A DNA stretch of 26,770 bases from DASWIG01 sp965371445 (GTDB lineage: Bacteria; Acidobacteriota; Thermoanaerobaculia; Multivoradales; J023): contig CBDUYN010000143.1 in the NCBI GenBank assembly GCA_965371445.1, forward strand, positions 1 to 26,770. Direction: 5' to 3'. Each line of letters starts with the position of its first letter. Positions within the stretch are counted from its first letter, which is position 1. A program made the position numbers and the translations under genes. Below the pieces are notes generated by a model, which worked only from the letters and a program-made list of their open reading frames with translations, searched no databases and was not told the origin of the DNA. This document shows positions 1-7,056 of this stretch, in pieces.

Positions 1-1402
1 CGAGTACCTTGACGAGCACCTCCCAGTTGTCGGGGCCGAAAAACCAGAAGAGCGCGGAGTCCTCGGAGCCCTGAGGCACTCGGCGACCGGTACCGCTCTT
101 ACCGCTAAAGTCCTTCCACTCGACTTCGACCCGGAACCGCCCGCGGTTGAGACAGGCGGCGATTTCGGTCTCGGTGCAAAACGGTGGTGTCGGGCCAAAG
201 CGGCGACCACCGACGTGAGCGAGGTATGGGAGATAGTCCCAGTTGTCCCATACGACGACGAAACCCTTTCCTGAACCCGCGGCCACGGCCGGCCGTCGCT
301 GAGAGTATTCCGTTATGGTGCTGACCTGAAATTCCTCGCCGACACGCTCGCCGGTGGAAGAGAAGCGCTGGGCTTGTATGCTGTCTCCCTTGAGATCGAA
401 CCTGGTTAAAACCGGGCTCTCCCAGACGATGATGAACTCCCCACCCCGTTCCATCGCCACCGAGGGCCGTTCGTTGTGACCTGTAGTCGATGTATTGACC
501 TGAAAACGGTCGCTCAAGGGTGTCGCATCGGAGGCGAAACGCCGGGCGAAGACGTGGGTAGCGTCATCGGTCGATTCCACCCAGGTGATCACGAGCTCGC
601 CCGACGGGGCGATGTCGAGCCCATTGAGACCGCCACGTTCGTAGGTGGTGTGAAACGCGAACGGGGAGCCGATCGCTGTGCCGTCGGCAGAGTAGCGTTG
701 CCAGCTGCCGCCTTCGTTGGTGACCCAAACCACGATGAATCCCCCATCGGGCGTCCAACGGACGTCCGGAAATCTGGCCAACTCACCGGCGGCGGCGGCA
801 ATCCGGAGCTCGGCTCCGAGATCGGTCCCATCCGCCGCGAAACGCCTCACCTGGATGGTGGACCTTTCCTTCCTCTGTCGCTGCCACGCGACCACGAAAT
901 CCCCTTCCGGGTTGACGTCGAGATTAGCCCTCGCCAGATCGTAACCGCGGCTGGCGGCGCCCACCAGGAAATCATCGCCCAAAGGAGAGCCGGTCGAGTC
1001 AAAACGGCGGGCGACGATGTGGGTTTCCGGTCTCCTCGACGGTGTCTTGTGCCAGACCACAATGAACTTGCCGTCGGGCGCTACCCCAACGCGAGGGCTC
1101 AAGCTGTTTCCCGCCCTGTCCCAGTTCACACGAAGATCTTCCGATCGACGATTGCCGGTGGAGTCAAAGACACCTCTCCAGACGTCCCAGTCAAAGTACC
1201 TGTAGCCGTACCAACCCCGCTCCCAGACCACGACGAAGTTGCCGCGGGCGTCCATGGCGATGTCGGGCTCGAGGTCCAAGAACCCTTCGGTGAGACTGTA
1301 GTCGTCCCCCAGCGGCTCCGGCGTCTGCGCCGACGCCAGACACACCCAGAGAACGCCACCGATCGCGGCGGTGACGAGCAAGAACGTCGATAGCTTCAGC
1401 AT
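1..1402 (-). CDS. Secreted seven-repeat (beta-propeller-like) protein, 3' end cut by window edge
   Basis: The frame stays open from an ATG at 1402 to the window edge (467 codons, no stop), so the C-terminus is missing. Residues 1-26 form a signal peptide (hydrophobic core FLLVTAAIGGVLWVCL, likely cleavage after ASA). Seven repeats follow, each with a G-x-F-V/I-V-V-x-W strand; the Trp residues are at about 60, 117, 173, 226, 274, 327 and 385. Most repeats carry a nearby RRF-D-S-T-G-x-P-L-G-type turn. Seven such units suggest one beta-propeller. From about residue 409 a different domain begins (CTETEIAACLNRGRFRVEVE, then FWFFGPDNWEVLVKVL). I recall this Trp/Phe-rich tail from many secreted Acidobacteriota proteins, where it usually runs on to a Gly/Asn-rich end. 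A Shine-Dalgarno-like AAGGAA lies about 9 bases before the ATG. Enzymatic function is unknown; a surface or secreted binding role is inferred. Confidence 0.8.
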   Translation of the reverse strand, partial: MLKLSTFLLVTAAIGGVLWVCLASAQTPEPLGDDYSLTEGFLDLEPDIAMDARGNFVVVWERGWYGYRYFDWDVWRGVFDSTGNRRSEDLRVNWDRAGNSLSPRVGVAPDGKFIVVWHKTPSRRPETHIVARRFDSTGSPLGDDFLVGAASRGYDLARANLDVNPEGDFVVAWQRQRKERSTIQVRRFAADGTDLGAELRIAAAAGELARFPDVRWTPDGGFIVVWVTNEGGSWQRYSADGTAIGSPFAFHTTYERGGLNGLDIAPSGELVITWVESTDDATHVFARRFASDATPLSDRFQVNTSTTGHNERPSVAMERGGEFIIVWESPVLTRFDLKGDSIQAQRFSSTGERVGEEFQVSTITEYSQRRPAVAAGSGKGFVVVWDNWDYLPYLAHVGGRRFGPTPPFCTETEIAACLNRGRFRVEVEWKDFSGKSGTGRRVPQGSEDSALFWFFGPDNWEVLVKVL

Positions 1403-1432
1403 GGGCTGGTTCCTTGGCTCGAAGGCTTGCCT

Positions 1433-1441
1433 AGCATAGCA
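1433..1441 (-). promoter_or_regulatory. Extended -10 promoter of the secreted repeat protein
   Basis: On the minus strand this reads TGCTATGCT: a TGn extension plus a TATAAT-like hexamer (1433-1438), about 30 bases ahead of the ATG at 1402. No good -35 is visible. The same TGnTAnnnT form recurs upstream of seven other genes here. Confidence 0.5.
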
Positions 1442-1564
1442 CCAACACATCGAGAGTCAAGCCCCGAGGGGTCGCCGTTGCGTCACCCATGATCCCGGAC
1501 AAAGTGCCACCGACTGGGCGGGCCATTCGCCGCGTCTCCCGTCTCGGACGTGCGCCGCCGCACC

Positions 1565-2470
1565 CTAGGCCAGGATCCGCAGGGCTCCGCGAAGAACGTT
1601 GATCGTCGCCGGTCCCCCGGCAAGCGTCTCACCATCGACGTCATAGGGTGGAAGCTCGCCCCGCGGCTCGAAGCGGACGCTCGTGCCGCGCCGCGAGAGG
1701 ACGAAGGGCAACTTGACGTGGCGTCCGGTCACGAGCTGCGGCAGGCGGTAGGGTACCTGCCAGAGGGGCACCGGCGGCACCAGGACGACGTCGGCCAGGC
1801 CGTCGTCGACTTCGGCTTCCGGCGCCACCATGACGCCGTGGCCGAAGTAGCGTCCGTTGGCCACCGCGACGATGAAAAAACCGCCGTCGTAGAGCTCTTC
1901 ACCGTCGACCGTCACCCGGCAGGGCACCGGCTCGTAGCGCAGGAGACCTCGGAGCGCCGTCAGCACGTAGGTGGCCGGTCCGCGCTCCGGGATCGAGTTG
2001 ACGACGGCGCCGGCCGCCCCCGAGATCCCCGCCGAAGCGATGTTGACGGCGAAGCGACGCTGGCCCGCGTCGGTTCGGATCTCGAGGGCATCGATCGGCC
2101 GCGGCGAGCTTTCGAGGACATGTCGAAGCGCCGCCTCCGGACGGCGCGGCAGGTCGAAGCAGCGTGCCAGGTCGGAGCCCGTGCCTGCCGGGACCAGGCC
2201 GAAGGCGACGTCGCCGCCGCGGCCCGCCTCGAGGATGCGGTTGACGACGAGGTGCGCGGTGCCGTCGCCGCCCAGGGCGACGACGGCTTCCACGTCGCGG
2301 CGCAGGTGCTCGTCGAGCTCGCGGCGGGCCTCCTCCGCGTCACCCGCCAGGATCAGACGGGCCTCGGCAATCTCGGGCATCCGGCGAAGCAGCCGGTCCC
2401 AGACCCGGATCGAGCGTCCGCCGCCGGCTGCCGCGTTGACGAGCACGACGACGCGTTCAAGCCTCAACAT
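1565..2470 (-). CDS. Diacylglycerol kinase family lipid kinase (YegS/DgkB type)
   Basis: A 301-residue protein, the usual size of this family. It should phosphorylate a diacylglycerol- or sphingosine-like lipid with ATP at the inner face of the membrane. The N-terminus VVVLVNAAAGGGRS matches the family opening (VNPxSGxG). The nucleotide-binding loop VALGGDGTAHLVVN is at about residues 65-77 and PAGTGSDLAR at 94-103 (family LPxGTxND; Ser here replaces Asn). The C-terminal VDGE near residue 281 is also typical. The frame continues upstream to an ATG at 2560, but the family domain starts just after ATG 2470, and a -10-like TACACT lies 7 bases before it, so 2470 is chosen. The exact lipid substrate cannot be read from the sequence. 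The gene stands alone, with 162 bases to the next gene downstream. Confidence 0.88.
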   Translation of the reverse strand: MLRLERVVVLVNAAAGGGRSIRVWDRLLRRMPEIAEARLILAGDAEEARRELDEHLRRDVEAVVALGGDGTAHLVVNRILEAGRGGDVAFGLVPAGTGSDLARCFDLPRRPEAALRHVLESSPRPIDALEIRTDAGQRRFAVNIASAGISGAAGAVVNSIPERGPATYVLTALRGLLRYEPVPCRVTVDGEELYDGGFFIVAVANGRYFGHGVMVAPEAEVDDGLADVVLVPPVPLWQVPYRLPQLVTGRHVKLPFVLSRRGTSVRFEPRGELPPYDVDGETLAGGPATINVLRGALRILA

Positions 2471-2477
2471 CCCACCT

Positions 2478-2483
2478 AGTGTA
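2478..2483 (-). promoter_or_regulatory. -10 hexamer, possibly leaderless start of the lipid kinase
   Basis: The minus strand reads TACACT (4 of 6 to TATAAT) with only 7 bases between it and the ATG at 2470, which would place the transcript start at or next to the start codon. No convincing -35 is visible. Confidence 0.35.
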
Positions 2484-2641
2484 TCCGTGAGCTCGGGAGG
2501 GTAGAAAGGAGCCCAAAATAAGAATGCCCCCCTTCTGGGCAAAAGGGAGGCAAGGGACATGAGGACTTGGTAGCCCTTTGCCAGATACGCTGGAAAAGGT
2601 GACAGGGTTTCGTCTTCTCCAGAGATTCTTGAGGCAGCTCG

Positions 2642-4408
2642 TCACGTGTCTTGCCCGCCGACTGAGGGGCGGCTCCAGACCGTCGCCGGCTGCTCACCGC
2701 TGTCGTTTTCCAGGAGCTTGAGGAAGTCGTCGCCCGAGAGCGGACGGCTGAAGAAAAAGCCCTGCATCTCGTCGCACCCCTCGTCGCGCAGGAGCTCCGC
2801 CTGGGCGGCGGTCTCGACGCCTTCGGCCACCACCCGCAGGTCGAGCGAGTGGGCCATGTGGATGATCGCCGCGACGATTGCGGCGTCTTTCGTGTCGCTC
2901 GTGCAGTCGCTGACGAAGGAGCGGTCGATCTTGAGCGTCGTGATGGGCAGACGCCTCAAGTAGGCGAGCGAGGAGTGGCCGGTGCCGAAGTCGTCGAGGG
3001 CGACGCGGATGCCCATGTCGCGCAGGCGCTTCAGGCTCTCGATGGCGTAGGCCGCGTCCTGCATGATGGCGCTTTCGGTCAGCTCCAGCTCCAACTGCTC
3101 CGGATCGAACCCCGACTCCTCGAGGATGTCGGAGACGAGCTCGCAGAGCTCTCGCCGCCGGAACTGCTGGGCCGAGAGGTTGACCGCCAGGCTCAGGTGC
3201 GAGCGGCCGGAGCCCATCCAGCTCCGCGCCTCCCGGCAGGCGGCGCGCAGCGCCCACTCGCCCAACGCCTCGATCTGACCGGTGTTCTCTGCCACGGTGA
3301 TGAAGTCGACCGGCGAGACCAGCTCGCCGTCTTCGCCGCGCCAGCGCAGGAGGGCCTCGCTGCCGGTGATCGTGCCCGTCGCGACGCCGACCTTGGGCTG
3401 GTAATAGACGAAGAGCTGCTCGCGGTCGACCGCGGAGCGCAGGCGGTTCTCGAGCATCAGGAGCTCCAGGGCCCGCGAGTTCATCTCCGGAGCGTAGAGC
3501 TGGTAAAGGTTGCGGCCCTTCTCCTTGGCCCGATACATGGCGACGTCGGCGTTCTGGATCAGCGTCTCGACGTCTTGGCCGTCGTGGGGGTAGAGGCTGA
3601 TGCCGATCGAAGCTGTCACCAGCAGCTCGTGCTCGCCGACCTGGATCGGCGGTGCGAGGACTTCCAGGATCCCTCCGGCGACGCGGGCGGCGTCTTCGGC
3701 GCTGCGCAGGTTCTGCACCAGGATGAGGTACTCGTCACCGCCCAGGCGGGAGACCGTGTCGCCGCCGCGGCGCCGCGTCAGGAGCCGCTTGGCCACCTCC
3801 TGGAGAAGGCGGTCGCCCGCCGGATGCCCCAGGGTGTCGTTGATCGTCTTGAAGCGGTCGAGGTCGAGGAAAAAGACCGCCAGCGGCCGCTGGCTGCGCT
3901 TCGCTTGACCCAGGGACTGCTGCAAGCGGTCCTTGAAAAGCAGCCGGTTCGGCAGCTCGGTCAGCGCGTCGTGGTAGGCGTAGTGGCGCACCTCCTCTTC
4001 GGCGCGGCGCTGCTCGGTCACGTCGCGATAGCTCCACACCCGGCCGACGCTTCGCCCGCCGATGCGGTGCGGCAAGGAGACGCGCTCGAACCTGCGGCCG
4101 TCGCCGAGCTCCAGGGTGTCGTGGCTTTCGGCGTCGGGCTCTCCGTAGAGCTCGAGCGTCTTGGCCATGAAAAGATCCGGGTTCACCACCTGGTCGAGCG
4201 TGTGGAGGAGCAGCCGCGAGTCGTCACGCTCCTCCAGGATGTCGAAAGGGACCTGCCACATCTGCTGGAACTTGCGATTGTAGTCGAGGATCCGGCCCTT
4301 TTCGTCGACGACCAGGATGCCGTCGGCCGTCGACTCCAGGGTGGCCCGGAGGATGGCGACGGAGCGCTCCAGCTCCGCCTGCGTCGTGGTGGGGCTCGTT
4401 TCGCTCAT
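2642..4408 (-). CDS. PAS-GGDEF-EAL cyclic-di-GMP turnover protein
   Basis: A 588-residue cytosolic protein. A PAS sensor spans about residues 14-135 (ESTADGILVVDEKGRILDYN; ends RDVTEQRRAEEE). The GGDEF domain is at about 143-308, with active-site motif GGDEY at 223-227 (Tyr instead of Phe, usually tolerated) and an intact RxxD product-inhibition site at 214-217. The EAL domain is at about 320-575 and keeps its signature residues: EALLRW (351-356), the Asn of LAVNLS, the Glu of ELTES, DDFGTG (472-477), LKIDRSF and EGVET. Both diguanylate cyclase and phosphodiesterase activities are therefore possible; which one dominates cannot be told. No transmembrane segment is seen. No Shine-Dalgarno precedes the ATG; instead the start overlaps (ATGA) the end of a decayed frame at 4405-4490, suggesting the gene was once translationally coupled to it. 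Confidence 0.95.
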   Translation of the reverse strand: MSETSPTTTQAELERSVAILRATLESTADGILVVDEKGRILDYNRKFQQMWQVPFDILEERDDSRLLLHTLDQVVNPDLFMAKTLELYGEPDAESHDTLELGDGRRFERVSLPHRIGGRSVGRVWSYRDVTEQRRAEEEVRHYAYHDALTELPNRLLFKDRLQQSLGQAKRSQRPLAVFFLDLDRFKTINDTLGHPAGDRLLQEVAKRLLTRRRGGDTVSRLGGDEYLILVQNLRSAEDAARVAGGILEVLAPPIQVGEHELLVTASIGISLYPHDGQDVETLIQNADVAMYRAKEKGRNLYQLYAPEMNSRALELLMLENRLRSAVDREQLFVYYQPKVGVATGTITGSEALLRWRGEDGELVSPVDFITVAENTGQIEALGEWALRAACREARSWMGSGRSHLSLAVNLSAQQFRRRELCELVSDILEESGFDPEQLELELTESAIMQDAAYAIESLKRLRDMGIRVALDDFGTGHSSLAYLRRLPITTLKIDRSFVSDCTSDTKDAAIVAAIIHMAHSLDLRVVAEGVETAAQAELLRDEGCDEMQGFFFSRPLSGDDFLKLLENDSGEQPATVWSRPSVGGQDT

Positions 4409-4490
4409 CGTGGCGACAGCGTGGTGATCGTCATGGCGCGCAGGGCTGCCATTGCCCGTCCGCGGTCCACCAAGTCTGCTCGATCTTCAT
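4405..4490 (-). pseudogene. Probable remnant of a FIST-domain sensor gene (both ends kept, middle deleted)
   Basis: An ATG at 4490 with a good AGGAG five bases upstream opens a 19-codon frame, MKIEQTWWTADGQWQPCAP, with stop at 4431-4433. This resembles the N-terminus of FIST_N proteins as I remember it (MKIEQ..W....GW.P). In another frame the segment directly before the GGDEF-EAL gene reads MTITTLSPR and stops in an ATGA overlap with that gene. This resembles the C-terminal end of FIST_C proteins (HNQTMT.T.L). FIST genes often neighbour GGDEF/EAL genes. The simplest reading is an internal, frame-shifting deletion of about 1.1 kb. An alternative is a genuine 19-codon leader peptide. Confidence 0.45.
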
Positions 4491-4566
4491 CGCTGCTCCT
4501 CGCTTCCCTCCCGCCGCTCCCCTCGAAGCCGGGGCAACACGCCGAGATCAAAAGATTCTCCAGACT

Positions 4567-4572
4567 AGTATA
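4567..4572 (-). promoter_or_regulatory. -10 hexamer for the FIST remnant and GGDEF-EAL gene
   Basis: The minus strand reads TATACT (5 of 6), about 76 bases ahead of the 19-codon frame at 4490 and downstream of the preceding gene's stop at 4602. The -35 region is poor. Confidence 0.45.
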
Positions 4573-4601
4573 CGCCCTCCTGGCCCCGTCGGTTCCGCAA
4601 C

Positions 4602-5294
4602 TCAAGGCGTTGTCGGTGGGGACGGCGTCGGATCGAAGATCGCCACCTCCTCGAGACTCTTGCGCCGCAGGTCGGGGACCCGTGCGTCGTCGGCCGGGTA
4701 GCCGATCGGAAAGAGGATGTAGGGCCGCTCGTTTTTGGCACGGCCCAGCAGCTCGCGCAGGAAGCCCATCGGGCTCGGCGTGTGGGTCAACGTCGCGAGG
4801 CCCATCGTGTGGAGCGACGCGATGAAGAGCCCACAGGCGAGCCCGACGCTTTCGCGCACGTAGTAGTTCTTGCGCTTCCGGCCCGACTCGTCGACGCCGT
4901 AGAGCTCCTCGAAGGCCACGACGATCCAGGGTACGGTCTCCAGGAAGGGCTTCTTCCAGGTCGTCCCTAGCGGTTTCAGGGCTTCGAGCCACTCGTCGGG
5001 CATGCGCTCGTCGTAGCTTTTCTTCTCCTCGGCCTCGGCGGCGACGCGGATCCGGCGTTTGGTCTCAGGATCGCTCACGGCGACGAAGCGCCACGGCTGG
5101 CGGTGGGCTCCCGAGGGCGCGGTCGAGGCGGTGCGGATCGCGGTCTCGACGAGCTCGCGGGGCACCGGCTCGTCCGAGAAGTCGCGGACGCTTCGCCGGC
5201 GGTCCATCAGGGCGTAGAACTCGGCGGCACGGCGCGCCGTCTCCGCCGGTGGACGGCGCTCGAAGCTCAGGGGAATGAAGGGGTACTGGGTCAT
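4602..5294 (-). CDS. Nitroreductase-fold flavoprotein, iodotyrosine deiodinase (IYD)-like
   Basis: A 230-residue FMN-dependent nitroreductase-fold protein. The FMN phosphate motif RRRSVRDFSDEPVP is at about 32-45, TAPSGAHRQPW at 58-68, and ACGLFIASLHTMGL lies in the middle. The best match I recall is not a general nitroreductase but the IYD branch. The lid residues that bind the halotyrosine zwitterion in human IYD (Glu157, Tyr161, Lys182) line up with Glu90, Tyr94 and Lys115 at identical spacing, and NYYVRESV, PSGAH and VPDLRRKSL also match. It would reductively dehalogenate halotyrosines or halophenols, or have a related flavin role. The start lies 9 bases after the upstream nucleotidyltransferase stop, so the two are probably co-transcribed. 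The true substrate in this bacterium is unknown. Confidence 0.85.
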   Translation of the reverse strand: MTQYPFIPLSFERRPPAETARRAAEFYALMDRRRSVRDFSDEPVPRELVETAIRTASTAPSGAHRQPWRFVAVSDPETKRRIRVAAEAEEKKSYDERMPDEWLEALKPLGTTWKKPFLETVPWIVVAFEELYGVDESGRKRKNYYVRESVGLACGLFIASLHTMGLATLTHTPSPMGFLRELLGRAKNERPYILFPIGYPADDARVPDLRRKSLEEVAIFDPTPSPPTTP

Positions 5295-5303
5295 CGTAGA
5301 ACG

Positions 5304-6098
5304 TCACGGGGCAGATGACGACAGGATCGCCGGCTCGCGGCGCAGGAGCTCGTCGGCGCGGCGGTAGGTATCCGGCGAGCCGATGTCGAGGCGTTCGCCC
5401 TCGGTGGTGACGGCGTGGAGCGTCTCGTGCCGGGCGAGGTGGCCGATCAGGCGTCCGATCTCGTCGGCGGGCTCGCCCGAGGCGAGGTAGGGCGCCACCC
5501 GCTCGAGAGCCGAACGGCCGAGGGCGTAGAAGGGCGGGCACATCCACGTCGACGGCGGCTCGTCGGGCTTCTCGTGGAGCGCGACGACGCGTCCGCCGCC
5601 GTCGAGCTCCAGGACGCCTGTGTGCCGTAGCCGCTCGCGGCGCTCCTCCTTCAAGGCCAGCACCCGGTGCGTGCCGCCGCCGCCCAAGAACGTCCGCCAG
5701 AGCGGACGGAGCGAAAAGCGCAGGACGTTGTCCCCTGCCGCCACCAGGGCGGCGTCGGGGACGCCGGTGCGCTCGAGGACGAAGCCGAGGTCGCCGATCG
5801 CGCCCAGGCGCTCCTCGTTCGAGTGGGTGCCGTTCGGGAAGACGCGGATCGGCAGGGGGTAGCGTCCCTCGTGGGCCGCGGCCCAGCGTTCGAAGGCCTC
5901 GGCGTAGCGCGAGCTGACCACGACGTGAACGGCGCCGAGGCCCTCCAGGCCGGCGAGCTGGTCGAGCAGGTAGTCGAGGACGGGGCGCCCGGCCACCGGC
6001 AGGAGGGGCTTGGGGGTCCTCTCGACGAGCGCCCCCATGCGCGTCCCATAGCCCGCGCAGAGGAGAATCGCGACTCGTCGGCTGGTTGCAGATTCCAT
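5304..6098 (-). CDS. Sugar-phosphate nucleotidyltransferase family protein
   Basis: A 264-residue GT-A-fold nucleotidyltransferase. The NTP-binding motif LLCAGYGTRMG is at about residues 12-22, followed by TPKPLLPVAGRPVLDY (28-43). The metal-binding Asp is in VAAGDNVL, the Lys region is VALHEKPDEPP, and the C-terminal ERLDIGSPDTYRRA is typical of this family. It should activate a sugar phosphate, or possibly another phosphate alcohol, with an NTP; the specificity cannot be read. The open frame runs on upstream into the preceding gene, but homology begins right after ATG 6098. Only a weak ribosome-binding site is seen. It sits 86 bases after the lutA-like gene and 9 bases before the IYD-like gene, all on one strand, so one operon is likely. 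Confidence 0.9.
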   Translation of the reverse strand: MESATSRRVAILLCAGYGTRMGALVERTPKPLLPVAGRPVLDYLLDQLAGLEGLGAVHVVVSSRYAEAFERWAAAHEGRYPLPIRVFPNGTHSNEERLGAIGDLGFVLERTGVPDAALVAAGDNVLRFSLRPLWRTFLGGGGTHRVLALKEERRERLRHTGVLELDGGGRVVALHEKPDEPPSTWMCPPFYALGRSALERVAPYLASGEPADEIGRLIGHLARHETLHAVTTEGERLDIGSPDTYRRADELLRREPAILSSSAP

Positions 6099-6184
6099 TG
6101 CTGGCCAGCTTACCCTGTCGGGACGGCCTCTGCGGACGGCTTTTCTTCTGGCGGTCTTGCCGGCCGTCCGGGAAGGTCTGCCGC

Positions 6185-6910
6185 CTACGTCTCGCCGGCC
6201 AGGATTTCGGCGATGTGAAGCGTCTTGAGCCGGCTCCCGCGACGCGCCAGCGCACCGCCCAGGTGCATCAGGCAACCACAGTCGGTGGCCGTGACGACGT
6301 CCGCCCCCGTCGACTCCGCCGCCTCCAGCTTGGCGTTCATCATCGAGGCCGAAAGCTCCGGCATCTTGACCGAGAAGACCCCTCCGAAGCCGCAACAGTC
6401 CTGCGCCTCCGGCATCTCGACGATTTCGGCCCCCGCGACCTTGGCGAGCAACTCTCGCGGCTCCCTTGCGAGGCCGAGATCGCGCAACAGGTGACACGAC
6501 GCGTGGTAGGTCACCTTGCCCGAGAACGACGAGTCCGGCTCGAAGCCTTCCCGGTGGAGGAGCTCCGTGAGCTCGAAAAGTCGCGACGCGAGCGCCTCCG
6601 CCCGCTCCTTCCACTCCGGCTCGCCGGCAAAGAGCTCCGGAGCGTGGACGCGGATCATGCTGACGCACGAGCCCGAGGGTGAGACGACTTCGTCGTAGCC
6701 CTCGAAGATCTCGATGAAGCGCCGCGCGAGGGTCCGGGCCTCGTCGCGGTAGCCGGAGCTCATGGCGGGCTGGCCGCAGCAGGTCTGTTCCAGGGGGACG
6801 ACGACCTCGCGGCCGCAACGCTCCAGGAGACGCACCGTAGCCTCGCCGACCCGCGGAAAGAGCTGGTCGACGAGGCAGGTGACGAAAAGCGCGGTCTTGC
6901 GGCGTGCCAT
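6185..6910 (-). CDS. lutA: LutA/YkgE-type (Fe-S)-associated CCG-domain protein
   Basis: A 241-residue protein made of two cysteine-rich CCG domains (DUF224). The first has Cys12 (TCLVDQLFP) and CCGQPAMSSG (44-53); the second has HASCHLLRD (136-144), QDCCGFGGVFSVK (170-182) and DCGCLMHLGG (210-219). These match LutA, which with LutB and LutC oxidises L-lactate to pyruvate, and the related GlcF/heterodisulfide reductase subunits. The usual partners lutB and lutC are not adjacent: a nucleotidyltransferase follows and an NtrX-type regulator diverges upstream. It may act with subunits encoded elsewhere. A -10 element lies only 9 bases ahead of the ATG, and no clear Shine-Dalgarno is present. The subfamily is clear; lactate as the substrate is inferred. 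Confidence 0.88.
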   Translation of the reverse strand: MARRKTALFVTCLVDQLFPRVGEATVRLLERCGREVVVPLEQTCCGQPAMSSGYRDEARTLARRFIEIFEGYDEVVSPSGSCVSMIRVHAPELFAGEPEWKERAEALASRLFELTELLHREGFEPDSSFSGKVTYHASCHLLRDLGLAREPRELLAKVAGAEIVEMPEAQDCCGFGGVFSVKMPELSASMMNAKLEAAESTGADVVTATDCGCLMHLGGALARRGSRLKTLHIAEILAGET

Positions 6911-6919
6911 CCTGGGGCC

Positions 6920-6928
6920 AATCTAGCA
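6920..6928 (-). promoter_or_regulatory. Extended -10 of the lutA-like gene
   Basis: The minus strand reads TGCTAGATT: TGn plus TAGATT (4 of 6). The hexamer ends 9 bases before the ATG at 6910, so the transcript would be leaderless or nearly so. Confidence 0.45.
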
Positions 6929-6993
6929 CAGAGGCATCCTGCGAAGGCGACAGCTTGCCGTACGAGGGCACACTGTGCGCCAGCGGCGGTCTC

Positions 6994-7002
6994 TGCTAGG
7001 GT
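6994..7002 (+). promoter_or_regulatory. Candidate extended -10 of the NtrX-type regulator
   Basis: TGCTAGGGT lies about 55 bases ahead of the start codon. The hexamer itself is weak (3 of 6), but the TGCTA core matches other promoters in the window. It lies back to back with the lutA-like promoter in the 146-base divergent gap. Confidence 0.3.
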
Positions 7003-7056
7003 GGGCCTCTACCGAGGAGAGACTCCGAGATCCGGGCGGAAGAGGGGATGGAAGCG

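Noticed and set aside
476..1393. A 305-codon open frame on the plus strand
   Set aside because: It is antisense to the secreted repeat protein, which has a signal peptide, regular repeats and a ribosome-binding site.
2849..4825. A 658-codon open frame on the plus strand, opposite the GGDEF-EAL gene
   Set aside because: It is the antisense of a gene with clear catalytic motifs; GC-rich codons leave few stops on the other strand, and the translation has no recognisable domain.
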